Part shown: piece by piece, positions 22,201 to 34,856 of the stretch | Numbering within the stretch: position 1 is the stretch's first letter | Layout of the letters: each line of letters starts with the position of its first letter | Assembly: GCF_000321225.1 (NCBI RefSeq) | Contig: NW_004450946.1 | Coordinates: 327,473-391,472 of the forward strand | Length of the DNA stretch: 64,000 nucleotides | DNA from: Odobenus rosmarus divergens | Lineage: Eukaryota; Chordata; Mammalia; Carnivora; Odobenidae | Reading direction: 5' to 3' | Notes under the pieces: generated by a model | Seen by the model: the letters and a program-made list of their open reading frames with translations, nothing else | What the model was told of the DNA's origin: nothing | Database searches by the model: none | Made by a program: the position numbers and the translations under genes

Positions 22201-23395
22201 GCAATGTCTTTAATGTGCTCAATTTCCCTTTGCCTGTTGGAAGAAAGTGTTTTTCTCAGAAATCCTAAGATTTGTGCTCGGTTTGTTTACAGTAATGGCT
22301 CCTGATAAATGATGTTCTTTAGCAGACAGTACAGAATAATGTCAAAGAATTCGTTGATGCTTAGGTTCAATCATCCACTCATAATGTAGTAACTTCCCCT
22401 TCTGGTCTCTTATTTGCTTGGAGATAAAAATAGATAGAGATTTCAACCTCAGAGCAAAGAGCAGCTTATTGTATTTATTTAGTGTGTTATAATTAAAACT
22501 GTTGTGAATTCGGCAGCTTCATTTTGCAGAGGCTGAGAAAATCTTTTTTCAGTTTGGTTCAAGTAAATTCACACTTCCCGAATTCCGTTTTGTGTTTTCA
22601 GATCTAAAAATGAACCTAGGATTAAAAAACAAAATGCAGCCACGCCGCTGTGGCATGCCTGGGCTCGTGCAGGAACAAAAGGGTGTGTGCAACACCTAGA
22701 ACGTGCCCAAATGACACATTCATAAAGCCAGATGAAGCTCTGTGACTACATTTGAGACCAGGGACATTATTGCTCACACCTGTTTTTTTTTCCCAACTTT
22801 TGATTGAGGTCAGATCTCTGACCCCATCATCAACTGTACTCTCACCCTTGGGATTGAATTCTTTGAGATTAATTAAAGCATTATAAGAAAAAGAAAAAAG
22901 ACAATTTGCCAGCAAGAGGAGGTCACTAAAGGGTACTCATTTTATTTGCCACCAGAGTTTGGGAGGTGGCAGGAGCCTTAGAGTCAATGGGAACACTTGT
23001 CATTGGGGTCTCTCCAGCATAGCACCCCAACGTCCATGGGAATCTTCCATCAGATGGGGGGCACCAGATCCTTCTCTCCTGCCCCTCTGTATCCTGGAGG
23101 CTGGCACACTGACTCCTAGGACACCTTGAAGTGTCATGACGCAAGGAACTGGGCAGGGTCGGAGGTCAGAGGTCATACTGTCATGGGGACAGCTCCCTCA
23201 GTGACCGCAGCTGTATCCCATCAAGGCTCTTCCTGCCTCCTTCCTACTTCCTGACCTTCCAGAGCTTCTTGGTCCTGCTGTTCCAGAGGGTAGTGTGGAC
23301 CCTAGTATGTGTTTGTGAGCACAGATTCCACGAGCCGGAGCAGCCTGGAGTTTGGAGGAAAATCGGGGAAAGTAACCCTGATACGGAAACAAAGT
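22201..23395. other. Unique sequence
   Basis: No recognised exon or repeat. The short frames at 22622-22915 and 22926-23144 have no gene-like features. Confidence 0.4.
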
Positions 23396-23397
23396 TG

Positions 23398-23532
23398 GGT
23401 CAGATTCCAGATCTGCCTCTTATAAATAATGTGGCCTTGGGCAAGCATTTTGCCCTACTGTGTTTTCCTTTCCTCATTTGTGCAGCGGGGCATAGGCCTT
23501 GCCTTGCATGGTTATGCTCAAATGAGATCTGA
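23398..23532 (+). repeat. MIR SINE
   Basis: Sense MIR: 'ggccttgggcaagcattttg' and 'tttcctttcctcatttgtgc', then 'tatgctcaaatgagatctga'. Confidence 0.75.
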
Positions 23533-24190
23533 ATGTCCCTTTAAACTGAAACACACTATACATCAGAGAGAGGATTTTTCTGTTGTAAACCAAAAGCCCA
23601 CCAGCCACACCAGACTTGGATTTGAAATGGCTTCACATTTAAAATTATAGCTCCCACATCGCTGCCCCTTGACCCCATCCTAGACTGCTAAAGGTGATAG
23701 CACCCCTCCATTCCATGCCTGGATGGACACCAGTAGATCAAGCTTCAGGATTGGCTTAATCCAGGCACTCCAGTTCCTCCAGTGCCATGCCTAAAATGTC
23801 TGCCTCATCTTCACTTCCCTACGCAACGATGTCCAGAGGAAGTGAGAAAGATTCCCTTCCATAGCTCTCTCAAAAGAAAAAGATTTTTTCCTGGATTGCC
23901 TAACAAATTTCCCAGCCTGTTTGCTAGCCTAAATTGGATCTTACGCCCATTTGTGAACTGATCTAGGGCAAGGAGAATGGATCACCCCCTGACCAACTAT
24001 CTCCCAAGTCTGGGGTTGGAATCCACTTCTCTTAAGGCACATGGGGGTTCCATGGGTGGAGGGATGGGGAGAATGGCACAAAATCAGAGCTCTGTTAGGA
24101 AGGAGGGAATGGTGACTGCACACTGTACCTGCATAAGAGAGTCTGGATGAAGACACAGAACAGTGTATCAAGTATCCGGTCATTTTTGGT
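23533..24190. other. Unique sequence
   Basis: Nothing recognised except an A-rich run at 24191-24202 at its end. Confidence 0.4.
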
Positions 24191-24194
24191 CAAA

Positions 24195-24425
24195 AAAAAA
24201 AAAGAGAGAGAGAAAATATGTATATATTTGTGCATGCATAAGATATATTTGGAAGGATAAATAGGAAACTGTTCATGTGGCTACCTCATGGGAAGGACCC
24301 AGGTGTCCGGAGACAGGGATGGGGGAAAAAAACTTTTCACTCTACACTCATTTATACCTTTTAAATTTTGAACCATGTGATATACTGCTGATTCAAAAAA
24401 TTAATGAATTAAAAAATTAAAATAA
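24195..24425 (+). repeat. L1M 3' end, sense
   Basis: 'atatttggaaggataaatag', 'cttttcactctacactcatt' and 'aattttgaaccatgtgatat' match the old L1MC/ME-type terminal region. Confidence 0.6.
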
Positions 24426-24562
24426 AAGTGGACCTTCAGAAGTGTGAAAGGCGATGGGACGTAGACGCTCCAAATCTGGATAAGGACTTTGCTACAGATT
24501 AAGCAGAAGCTATGCTTACTTATTCATCCAAGAGCCCAGCGGATAACTGTTGGGTCAAATAG

Positions 24563-24597
<35 letters not shown>

Positions 24598-24784
24598 GAA
24601 CATTAATTTTCAGAAGCAGTGCAGTCTGAGTTCATACTTTGGAAGGGAAATCTTTTCCTAACTGCTTCAAAATCCGAACTATAGTCTCCCCCTTTGACGG
24701 AGAGAATCATTTTCATGATTATGCAGAGGGGCGACATGCCCCCTTCTACCATTCCCAGCCTCTAAAGCAAAACCCACAGTGATC
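24426..24784. repeat. Unique sequence with (AC)n microsatellite
   Basis: A CA dinucleotide array of about 16 units occupies 24563-24593. The remainder shows no gene or repeat. Confidence 0.8.
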
Positions 24785-24785
24785 A

Positions 24786-25108
24786 CACCCACCCCCCAAA
24801 GGGATCTTTGACAATATCTGGAGACATCCTTGGTCTCAGAACTTGGGGGTGCTATGTGTATTTAGTGGGTACAGGACAAGGGTACTGTTAAACATTTTTA
24901 AATGCAAAGGACAGCCCCCAGCAAACAATTATCCCTCCCAAAATGTCAGGTCGCCTGGGTGGCTCAGGCTCTTAAGCATCCAGTTCTTAATCTCAGCTCA
25001 GGTCTTGATCTCAGAGTCGTGAGCTCAAGCCCCACACTGGGCTCCACACTCGGCGTGAAGCCTACTTAAAAAATAAAACTTCAATGGTGCCATTATTGAG
25101 AAACTCTG
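24786..25108 (+). mobile_element. MER20 hAT element split by a SINE
   Basis: 'gacaatatctggagacatcc', 'gggggtgctatgtgtattta', 'aggacagcccccagcaaaca' and 'ccctcccaaaatgtca' match MER20. The rest (ggtgccattattgagaaact) resumes at 25081 after a SINE at 24959-25080. MER20 copies have been linked to endometrial regulation in placental mammals. Confidence 0.8.
24959..25080 (+). mobile_element. Short old-type CAN SINE in MER20
   Basis: 'tcgcctgggtggctcaggct', 'gagctcaagccccacactgg', 'gaagcctacttaaaaaataa'. TSD worn. Confidence 0.85.
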
Positions 25109-25439
25109 CTCTAAGACGAAAAAAAAAAAAACCCACAAAAAGAGAGCCTAAGAATCAAACCCTCAATGTCCACCATTTCATAAAATACTTGTCTTTGGAA
25201 TTGCCACTTATTCCCAGCTTAGTAGAATTCTGACACAAATAAAGGAAGTGATGTGGAAAGTTATGATATCCTAAAGCAAGTGATGCTCCAGAATTTAACA
25301 GAGTGGGGACATTGATCACCTGGTCAAATAGAGGTTTACTCCATTCACCTGAATGGAACATGGTAGCCCATGGAACTATTACACTGTACCTTACTTAAGC
25401 GGCATGCTACTGAGGAGTAATTAGATGTTTTCTTTAGAT

Positions 25440-25675
25440 TAATGTTGCAATGATCAATACCTATGTGTTAAACATTCTTCTAATGTGTGTAATATATCTA
25501 CTCTTCATGACAACTCTATGAGAGAAATATGTTATTTCCACCTTACAGATGAGGCCCGTGTAGGTAAAGTAACTTGCCACAGTCACACAGTTGGGAAGTT
25601 GCTGAGGTGTAATGTGATCCCTGGGGGTCTGGTTCCAGAGCCTGAGTGCCTAACCATACCTTGTCCTGCCTGCAT
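25440..25675 (-). repeat. MIR SINE
   Basis: Antisense MIR with most of the core: 'ctcttcatgacaactctatg', 'ttccaccttacagatgaggc', 'gccacagtcacacagttggg'. Confidence 0.8.
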
Positions 25676-25729
25676 ACACTCAAACCATCATATACAAATA
25701 TGTGTTCCTGCAGGCACCATAAATTGCCA

Positions 25730-26445
25730 GAAGGAGATATTGCCAAATGGCCTCCAAAAAGAGAATCCTGATATATTTCCCAGTGAATAATACATGAGAG
25801 TGACTGTTTCCCTGCATCCTCACCAACACTGGGTATAATGAATTCTTAAAATCCTGTAGTCAACCATTATTCTTTCTATTTTTCATCTCCTACCTAAGAA
25901 TGAAGTTATGCATCTTTTCATGTGTTTATATTTGCTCTTTGGGTTTCTTTTTCCGTGAGATACTTACCTATTTTTTCTATTGGGTTGTTTATTCTTGTGT
26001 TTCTTTCTCTGTGAGATACTTACCTATTTTTTCTATTGACTTGTTTATTCTTTTCTTTCAGACTTATAACAGTTCTTTTTTTTTTTTTTACTAGGAACAC
26101 TTAACCATTACTCATCATATATTACAAATATTTTGTCAAGTTTATCTTTTATAGCTTTATTGTACTTTTCCCTTTCTGTGCAAAGGAACTTAATTTTTCC
26201 TGCTTGACTTCTTGAATCTGACGTCATCCTAAGAAGGTTCTTCTGTATAAAAGATAATTTAAAAAATATTTACCTCTATTTCCTTCTTGTAGATTCTCAT
26301 GGTAAAACTCTAATCTTTAGTCCATCTGAAATTTGTACACTAAATTTGCAGGTGTTTGTGTATCTTAACATAGTAAGAATCACAAAGAGATGTGTATTCT
26401 TAACATAGTGCAGATTTCAGTTGAGGTCATTCTGTCTTTGGATAT
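25730..26445 (-). mobile_element. Antisense L1M fragment with internal tandem duplication
   Basis: 'gccaaatggcctccaaaaag', 'catcctcaccaacactgggt', 'atgcatcttttcatgtgttt' and 'agtccatctgaaatttgtac' are antisense L1M. A 56-bp unit is tandemly duplicated at 25944-26055. Confidence 0.65.
25944..26055. repeat. 56-bp tandem duplication
   Basis: Two adjacent copies (25944-25999 and 26000-26055) share 'gtgagatacttacctatttt' and 'ttgtttattctt' with only a few differences. It is not part of the L1 consensus as I remember it, so the duplication happened in place. Confidence 0.85.
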
Positions 26446-27072
26446 TTACCAAAAAAATTGACTCAAATCCCCATCACACACCTAAAGGGAAGCTCAACAC
26501 CTTTTCCAAGATTTTTGTGGGCCTCCATGGGCCCTGATTCTCTGCTCTGGCTGAACTCTTGTAACCCCTTTTATCCCCCAGCTCTCGCCATCTTCTGCTC
26601 TCTGCGTCATCATCCAGATGAGAAACTCAACCTGTGCTTTCCTTTGTGCTTCCCACAAGGAAGACCTTTGTACAGGGTCAGAGTGAGAGGTGAAGCTTTC
26701 CTGCTGCAGCACCAACTGTAAATTGAACATTAGACATCCTGTTCATGAAGCCCTTTGGTCAACTCACCAGTTGGGAATTACTCACTGGCAAATTTTTCCA
26801 AGAGTCTGAGGCTTCTACCCAGTTTGCTCAACCACACAATCCTGTTCTGCCTCCCTCCCATCGTTTTTTCCCTTCCCTGAACTTCTGTTTTGTTTTCATG
26901 CCAAGTATTATCACTATTTCCTTGTTGGTCATTCCAGAACAAACCTCTCCCTCAAGGCTTTGCCTTCCAATCAAAGTATTGTCAAAAACAGAGAGACCAT
27001 TCCATCATCAAACACACCCTGGTGCTATCTATTAAAATAATAAATCATTCTGCTATACTAGGGTTGTTGTTG
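26446..27072. other. Unassigned sequence
   Basis: No repeat or exon recognised; pyrimidine-rich in places. The 96-codon frame (26745-27035) shows no domain. Confidence 0.4.
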
Positions 27073-27270
27073 TTTTTTTAAGATTTTATTTATTTATTTG
27101 AGAGAGCGAGAATGAGAGAGAGAGAGAGCACATGAGAGGGGGGAGGGTCAGAGGGAGAGGCAGACTCCCCGCTGAGCAGGGAGCCCGATGCGGGACTTGA
27201 TCCCGGGACTCCAGGATCATGACCTGAGCCGAAGGCAGTCGCTTAACCAACTGAGCCACCCAGGCGCCCC
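27073..27270 (-). mobile_element. CAN SINE
   Basis: Antisense full-length element ending 'accaactgagccacccaggc'. TSD is approximate (actagggttg / attagggttt). Confidence 0.93.
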
Positions 27271-27410
27271 TCTATTAGGGTTTGAAAGTCTTTACAGTAA
27301 TGCAAATTAAATTTATTTCAAATGGCTTCATAGAATTGATTAAGATGATCATAAGGCTTTCATTCTTAATTATTAATGAATGGAGTTTCTAAGTCAAAGG
27401 ATTCATTCTT

Positions 27411-27634
27411 TTTTTTTAAAGATTTTATTTATTTATTTGAGACAGAGAGACAGAGAGAGCATGAGCAGGGTGAGGGGTAGAGGGAGAGGGATAAACAGAC
27501 TCCCCATTGAGCGCAGAGCCCTATGCAGGGCTCAACAGGGGGCACGAGCAATGTGGGGCTCAATCCCAGGACCCTGAAATCATGACCTGAGCTGAAGTCA
27601 GACACCTAATTGACTGAGCCACCCAGGCACCCCA
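27411..27634 (-). mobile_element. CAN SINE, long variant
   Basis: Antisense element about 20 bp longer than its neighbours because of an extra 'gggctcaacagggggcacga' segment between the body and the CT-rich part. TSD around attcattctt (27401-27410) and ttcattctt after 27634. Confidence 0.9.
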
Positions 27635-27723
27635 GATTCTTTCATTCTTAAATTAAGCCTTGCTTAGCAAAACTGTGTGTTTCTTGTAATACATTTTCCT
27701 TAAGTATATGTTGGACTTTTTAA

Positions 27724-27832
27724 AAATTTTTTTTTTTTTTTTAGTAATCTTGACACCCAAAGTGGGGTTCAAACTTATGACCCTGAGATCAAGAGTCAAA
27801 CGCTCTCGCAACTGAGCCAGTCAAGTGCTCCA
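27724..27832 (-). mobile_element. Short CAN SINE
   Basis: Antisense short form: 'agtaatcttgacacccaaag', 'caactgagccagtcaagtgc'. TSD atgttggactttttaa / atgttggacatttttaa. Confidence 0.88.
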
Positions 27833-28489
27833 ATGTTGGACATTTTTAACTAAATCCACAAGTAAGATTTTAAAATAAGGGTGCTTTGTGAATGTGCACA
27901 TGTGTGTGAGAACCATCTAAGTCAGGTTTTCGATGCCAATGCATTAGCTTGGGCAGATAAATTAGAAAGGTTTCTTTCCTCCTCTGTTCTTTAGAATAGC
28001 TTAAATGACATTGGAATAATCTTTTCCAAGAGTGGCTGTATTAATATCAGTAGACTTCAGAGCAAAGAAAATTACCAGAAACAAAGAGAAAAAAACACAT
28101 TACCTTTAAAGGAGCAAAGATAAGAATTACATCAAACTTCTCTTCAGAAACCATGTAAGTGAGAAGAGGATGGAGTGAAATATTTAAAGAAAAGCAAGAA
28201 AAAAATATCTAGAATTTTGTATCAAGTGCCATTATCCTTCAAAAGTGAAGTAGGAATAAAGACCTTCTCAGACCAAAAAATAAAAAAATAAAAGGGTGGA
28301 GGGATTTTGTTGCCAGGAAACATGCCTTGCAAGGTGTGTTTTCAAAAAGATCTTCAGAAATAAGGAAATTAATATAGTCCAGAAACTTGGATCTACCTAA
28401 AGAAAAGAAAAGCATTAGAGAAAGCATAAATGAGACTAAAAGAAAATCTTTTATTTTTCTTATTCTTGACTAGAGAGATAACAATGTGT

Positions 28490-28622
28490 TCAAAATAATA
28501 ATATATATTATACAATAATTATATAATAATACAATCAATAATGTTAGATGATTAGATGAAATATAAAAAGACAATAGTATAATAATTACATAATAATATA
28601 TATCAATAATAGATGATTAGAG
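28490..28622. repeat. AT-rich imperfect tandem duplication
   Basis: 'ataattatataataatacaa' with 'tcaataatgttagatgatta' recurs as 'ataattacataataatatat' with 'atcaataatagatgattaga' about 70 bp on. This appears to be a local duplication within L1-derived AT-rich DNA. Confidence 0.6.
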
Positions 28623-29409
28623 CTTATGGATAAGTGAAATGAATGACAGCAGTGTTGTAAGAAATGGGAAGGAGGAGTTGGAAAGACTGTTATAAGGTAC
28701 CTGCACCGCCCATGAAGTAGTACAGTGTTATTTGAAGGTGGACTTAGATTAATTGTAAATGTGGATGGTGAACTCTAGGATTAAACATTGAAAAATGTTT
28801 TTAAAGAAGTATAATTGATATGCTAAGGAAAGAAAGAAAATAGAATGATATAAATTGCTTGATTAAGCCAGAGAAGGCAGAAAATGTGTGGAATACAACA
28901 CACACACACAACAAAACACAAGAAAAACAAAAAAACAAAGAACAAGGGTAATGAATAGAAAGCAGTTATAAGTATGATACGTATTGATCCAACTATGTCA
29001 ATAATCACTTTATATGCAAATGATCTAAAGAGAACAGTTGAAAGACAGAGAGTATTACAGTAGGTAAAAAAAAAAGACTCGGCTATATGTTTCTTATAAG
29101 GAAACCACTTTAAATATAAAGACACAGATGGATTTTAGAAAAAAGGGATGGATCAACAAATGGTGCTGAAAAACTGTTAATCCTCATGCAAAACAATGAA
29201 GCTGAACTCTTACCTTACACCATACACAAAAATCAACTTAAAAGGATCAAAGACCTAAAAGTGTAAAACTCTTAGAAGAAAACATAGGAGAAAATCTTCA
29301 TGAAATTGGATTTGACAAAGATTTCTTGGATATGTCACCAAAAGCATAAGCAACAACAAAAAAAATGTAAATAAATTAGACTACATCAAAATATAAAACT
29401 TTGTGCATC

Positions 29410-29594
29410 GGGGCACCTGGGTGGCTCAGTCGTTAAGCATCTGCCTTCAGCTCAGTCCTGGGATCGAGCCGCACATCGGGCTCCCTGCTCCACAGGGAAG
29501 CCTGCTTCTCCCTCTCCTACTCCCCCTGCTTGTGTTCATTCTCTCTATGTCTCTCTCTGTCAAATAAATAAATAAAATCTTAAAAAAAAAAAAC
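29410..29594 (+). mobile_element. CAN SINE
   Basis: 'ggggcacctgggtggctcag', shortened 'tcgttaagcatctgcc' head, 'actccccctgcttgtgttca'. TSD aactttgtgcatc / aactttatgcatc (29397-29409 and 29595-29607). Confidence 0.93.
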
Positions 29595-29931
29595 AACTTT
29601 ATGCATCAAATGATGCTATCAGGAGACTGGAAAGACGATACTCAATATGGGAGAAAATATTAGCAAATCACTTATCTGATAAGAGAATAATATCCAGAAT
29701 ATATGGAGAGCTCCTAAAACTCAACAACAAATAAACAATCCAATTTAAAAGTGGCCAAAGGATTTGAATAGACATTTCTCCAGAGAAGATATACAAATGG
29801 CCAATAAGCTTTTTATAAAATGATGCTCAAATCACTAGTCATTAAAGGGATATAAATCAAAACTACAGTAAGATACCATTTCACACTCATTGGAATGGCT
29901 ATTATTTAAAAAAAACAAAAAACAAAAAAAA

Positions 29932-30131
29932 GGGTGCCTGAGTGGCTCAGTCAGTTAAGCGTCTGCCTTTGGCTCAGGTCATGATCCCAGGGTCCTGGGA
30001 TCGAGTCCTGCATCCAGCTCCTTGCCCTGTGAGGAACCTGTTTCTCCCTCTGCCTGTCGTTCCCACTGCTTGTGATCTCTCTCTCTTTCTCTCTGACAAA
30101 ACAAATAAATAAAATCTTAAAAAAAAAAAAA
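29932..30131 (+). mobile_element. CAN SINE
   Basis: Full-length sense element from 'gggtgcctgagtggctcagt' to AAATAAATAAAATCTT plus A tail, inserted in L1 ORF2. The A-rich target hides the TSD. Confidence 0.92.
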
Positions 30132-30540
30132 GGCAGGAGAAGGTGTGGAGAAATTAGAACCCTTGTGCATTGTCGGGAAGAATGTTCAATGGTGCTGCCA
30201 TGTGCAAAACAGTATGGCATTCCTCAAATAATTAAATATATAATTACCATTTGATCCAGCAATTCCACTTCTAAGTATATACCTAAAAGAATTGAAAGCA
30301 GGAACTCAAACAGATATTTGTATACCAATATTCATAGCATTATTCACAATAGCCAAAATGTAGAAAAACCCAAATGTCTATCAACACACAAATGGATTTT
30401 TTTAATGTGATAAATACATACAATGGAATATTATTCAACCTCAAAAAGGAATGAAATTCTGATACATGGCACAACACGGAAAACTTCCTAAGTGAAATAA
30501 GCCAGACAGAAGAGGGCAAATACTGTATGATTCCACTTAT

Positions 30541-30935
30541 GTAAGTGTCTCAGTTACGTCTGGCTGCTATAACAAAATACCATAAACTAGGTGGCTTCTA
30601 AACAAGGGAAATGTATTTTTTGGCCTTCACGTTTTGGAGACTGGAAAGTCTGAGATCAGGGTGCCAGCATGGTTGGTTTCTGATAAGAGCCATCTTTCAG
30701 GTTGCAGACTTCTGACTTCTCATTGTATCTTCATGTGATAGAGAGCAGAGAAGGGTAAGCAAGGTCTCTCATGACTCTCATAAGGGCACTAATCTCATTC
30801 ATGCAGGCTCCACCTATATGATCTTATCTAATCCTGATCACCTCCCAAAGTCTCTCCCTCCTAATATCATCACCCTGGGAGGTAGGATTTAACATATAAA
30901 CTTTGAGGGAACATAAAAATTGAATCCATAACATT
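30541..30935 (-). mobile_element. MLT1-type LTR inserted in L1
   Basis: Antisense MLT1 landmarks: 'ctgctataacaaaataccat', 'gactggaaagtctgagatca', 'cctgatcacctcccaaagtc', 'gggaggtaggatttaacata'. It divides the L1 3' UTR, so it is younger than that L1. Confidence 0.75.
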
Positions 30936-31734
30936 GAAATACCTAGAATAGGCAAATTCACAAAGACAAAAAGTGTAAAAAAGATTATTAGGGGTTGATG
31001 GGAAAGAATAATGAGAAGTTATTGTTTAATGGGTACAGAGCTTCTGTGATCAATGTTTCTGTAATGAAATATTTCTGGAAACAGTGGTGATGGTTGCACA
31101 TTGTGAATGTATTTAATGCCACTGAATTGTACATTTAAAATGGCAAGTTTTTTTTATATATTTTACCAAAATAAAAAAATAGGTAAGTAAAAGAATGGAG
31201 AAAAACATACCATGCTAACACTAAGAAAGCTGGAGTAGCTATGTTAATTTCACATGAAGCCGACTGGACAGCAAGGAAAATTTTCAGAGGTAAAAGGGAT
31301 CAAAATGATAAAGGGGTCATTATCCAAAAGACATAATAATTCTTAATGTAAACGTACCTAAAAAGAAAGCATCAAAATATGTGAGAAATGATAACCAAAA
31401 GAGAGCAGGGGTGGGTATACTAATATGAAGTTAGGTCTCAAAACAAGTCCTAACAAATTCAAGAAGACTGAAATCATACCAAGTATCTTTTCCAATCATA
31501 ATGGAATGAAACTAGAAGCCAGTAACACAGGGGAAACTGGAAAATCCACAAATATGTGGAAATTAAATAGCACACTCTTAAACAACTAATGGATCAAAGA
31601 AAAAGTCACAAGGGAAATTAGAAAATATCTTGAGACAAATGAAAATGAAAATACAACATACTAAAACTTAAGGGATGCAGCAAAAGCAATATGAAGAAGG
31701 AAGTGCCAAAATGTTTATACTAAAAAAGAAGAAG

Positions 31735-31938
31735 CAGGGCACCTGGGTGGCTCAGTTGGTTAAGCATCTGACTCTTGATTTCGGCTCAGGTCATGATCTC
31801 AGGGTCATGAGATTGAGCACTGCCAGGTTCCCTGCTGGACATGGAGTCTGCTTAACATTCTCTCTCCCTCTCCCTCTGCTCCCCCCACTTGCACGTGCTT
31901 GCTTTCTCTCTCTTTCTCAAAAATAAAAAAATAAAAAT
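31735..31938 (+). mobile_element. CAN SINE
   Basis: 'gggcacctgggtggctcagt', 'gcatctgactcttgatttcg' and a long AATAAA-rich tail. TSD aaaaaagaagaa (31722-31733 and 31939-31950). Confidence 0.92.
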
Positions 31939-32638
31939 AAAAAAGAAGAAAGATCTCAGATAAATAACCTAACTTTGCACATAAAATAACTATAAAAAGG
32001 ATAAACTAAGCCCAAAAGTAGCAGTAGGAAAGATCACAGCAGGGATAAACAAAATAGAGAACAGAAAACAATAGCAAAAAAAAAATCAATCAAACTAAGG
32101 GTTGGTTTTTTTATCAACAAAATTGACAAACACTTAGCTAGATTAACTAAGAAAGAAAGGCTAAAAAAAAAACTTAAATCAGAAATGAAAGAAGAGACAT
32201 GAAAACTGATGTCACAGGAATTAAAAGGATTATCAAAGAATACAATGAAAAATTCTATGCCAACAAATTGGATAGCCTAGAAGAAATGTATAAATCCCTA
32301 AAATCACACAACTCACAAAAAGAATGAATCATGAAGAAATAAGAAATTTGAACAGTATCTGGTCAGGAGTTAAATCAGTAACCAAAAACTTCACAGCAAA
32401 GAAAAAGCCCTTGACCAGATAAGTTCACTGAAGAATTCTACCAAACAGTTAAGAAAGAATTAACACCAATCCTCCTGAAACTCTTCCAAGAATTTGAAAA
32501 GGAGAAAAAACTTTGTAACTCATTCTATAAGGCTCACATTGCCCTATACCAAGCCAGATAAAGGCACTACAAGAACACTACAAAGCAATGTCCTTGATAA
32601 ATACTGATGCAAAGATCTTCATTAAAAATGCTAGCAAA

Positions 32639-32832
32639 ATGGGGCACCTGGGTGGCTCATTCGGTTGGGCGTCTGCCTTCAGCTTGATCCTGGGTTCCTG
32701 GGATCAAGCCCTACATCAGGCTCCCTGCTCAGTGGGGGGGCCTGCTTCTCCCTCTCCTCCCCGATCATGCTCTCCCTTGCTATCTTTGTCTCTCTCTCTC
32801 TCTCTCAAATAAATAAATAAATAATATTTTTA
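32639..32832 (+). mobile_element. CAN SINE
   Basis: 'ggggcacctgggtggctcat', G run 'cagtggggggg', (CT)n and four AAAT units. TSD aaaaatgctagcaaa / aaaaatactagcaaa. Confidence 0.92.
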
Positions 32833-33969
32833 AAAAATACTAGCAAACGAAATTCACCAGCACATTAAGAGGATTATACACAATAACCAAATGGGTTTAT
32901 TCCTGGAAGGCAAGGATGGTTCAACATATGAAAATCAATGTAACACTCCACATTAACAGAAAGGACAGAAAACACATGATCATCTCAATTGATGCAGAAA
33001 AAACATTTGACAAAATTTAACACCTTTTCATGATAAAAAAAATACTCAATAAATGAAGAATAGAAAGAAACTACCTCAATATAATAAAGGCCATTTATGA
33101 AAATCCTATAGCTAACATCATAATCAATGGTGAAAGTTGGAAAGCTGTTCCTCTAAGCAAAGCTTTTGCCACATCTATTGAACATACTATTGAAAATCCT
33201 AGCTAGAGCAATGAGGCAAGGGAAAAAATAAAAGGCATTCAAATTGGAAGAGAAGAAAATTATCTATGTTTAAAGATGACGTGATTTTATATGTAGAAAA
33301 CCCTACACTCCATCAAAAAACAAACAAATAAACAAACCTGATAGAACTAATAAATGAATTCAACAATTCAATTACAATAGCACTGAAAAGAATAAAATAT
33401 TTAGGAATAAACCTGAGGCGAAAGACTTAGACACTGAAAATTACAAAGCATTGCTGAAATAAATTAAAGTAGACACAAAATGGAGTGGGCATAAATAGAA
33501 AGACATCCTATGTTCATGGATTGGAAGACTTAATGTTGTTAAGATGTCCCTACTCTCCAAAATGATCTACAGATTCAACGCAACCCCTATCTAAATCCCG
33601 TGGCATTTTTTTTTTTTTTGCAGAAATAGAAAATTTTATCTTAAAATTCATATGGAATCTCAAGGGATCCTGAATAGCCAAAACAATTTTGAAAAAAAGA
33701 AGGAAAAAGTTGGAGGAGTCCCACTTCCTGATTTCCAAATGTAATACAAAGGTATAGTAATCAGAATAGCGTGGTATTGGCATAAAGACAGACAAATAGA
33801 CCTCTAAAATAGAACAGAAATCCCAGAAATATACCTTTACATATATGTTCATCAAGATCCTCAACAAGAGTGCCAAGACCACTTCATGGGGAAAGGATAA
33901 TCTCTTCAATAAATGGTGTTGGAAAACTGGATATCCATATGCAAAAGAATGAACCCTTATCTTACACCA

Positions 33970-34856
33970 TTAAAACATCCCTTTGTTTTTTTTCTCAACT
34001 ATTCTCACCCACAACACTTCTGGCCAGCCACCCAATGTATTGGTTCTTCCACACCAGCCAATTCTCCAGTTCTCAGCAGATGCTGATTGATTGGTGTCCT
34101 ACAACTTACCTCAGTTCTGGCACTAACTGCCTGTAGTTAGCACAGACCCCACAAGTTAAGGGCTCAGTCTCATACCTCATACACCAGTCACAACTCCAAG
34201 TTGTCACCTGTGCTTCTGACTAACTGGCTGTAAATTGAAGTTTCCCATGATCCCCTTCTCAGATTCAGTAATTGGCTAGAGTGGCTCACAGAACTCAGGG
34301 AAACACTTGCTTATATTTACCAGTTTATTATAAAGGATACAACTCAGGAACAGCCCGTTGGAATAGATGCATAGGACTGATATGTGGGGAGGGTCGTGGA
34401 GCTTCCGTGCCCTCCCCAGGCACACTACAGTTCTAGTACCTATGTCCATGTGTTCACCAACCCGGAAGCTCTCCAAACCCCTTCAGTTAGAATTTTTATG
34501 GAGGCTTTATTACATAGGCATGATTGATTAAATCATTTGGCCATGGTTGATTAAGTTAATCTCTAACCCCTTTCCCTTCCCTGGAGGTCAAGAGATAGGG
34601 CTGACAGTTCTAATCCTCTGATCACACGGTTGGTTCCCCTGGCAAACAGTACCTGTCCCATCCTTAGAGGCTTTCCAAAAATCATCTCATTAACAGAAGC
34701 TCAGGTGTGGTTGAAAGGGGTTTTTTATAAAAAACAAAAGATGCACCATTCACCTTTATCACTCCTACCACTTAGGAAATGCCAAGGATTTTAGTAGCTT
34801 CCTGTTAGGAAAGGAGATGAAAACCAAATATATATTTATTATAAGTCACAATATTA
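33970..34856 (-). mobile_element. ERVL-type solo LTR in L1
   Basis: The block 'agtggctcacagaactcagg', 'ataaaggatacaactcagga', 'ggcatgattgattaaatcat', 'agctcaggtgtggttgaaag' is a known ERVL-class LTR (MER21-like, from memory), read antisense. L1 text stops at 'cttacacca' and resumes after 'attacacca', consistent with a short ERVL duplication. About 890 bp; no internal region. Confidence 0.65.

Larger units (their letters stand above)
27990..31185 (+). mobile_element. Old L1 segment to 3' end, sense
   Basis: 27990-28480 resembles the L1 region with 'gtgccattatccttcaaaag' and 'aataaagaccttctcagacc'. 29100-30540 is ORF2 C-terminal text ('ggatttgaatagacatttct', 'ataccatttcacactcattg'). 30930-31185 is the 3' UTR ending 'ccactgaattgtacatttaa' and TTTTACCAAAATAAAA. 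Two SINEs and an MLT1 interrupt it. All frames are broken. Confidence 0.7.

Noticed and set aside
21877..22305. 142-codon plus frame
   Set aside because: Lies almost wholly in antisense L1M 3' UTR.
33550..33909. 119-codon minus frame
   Set aside because: Antisense shadow of L1 ORF2.
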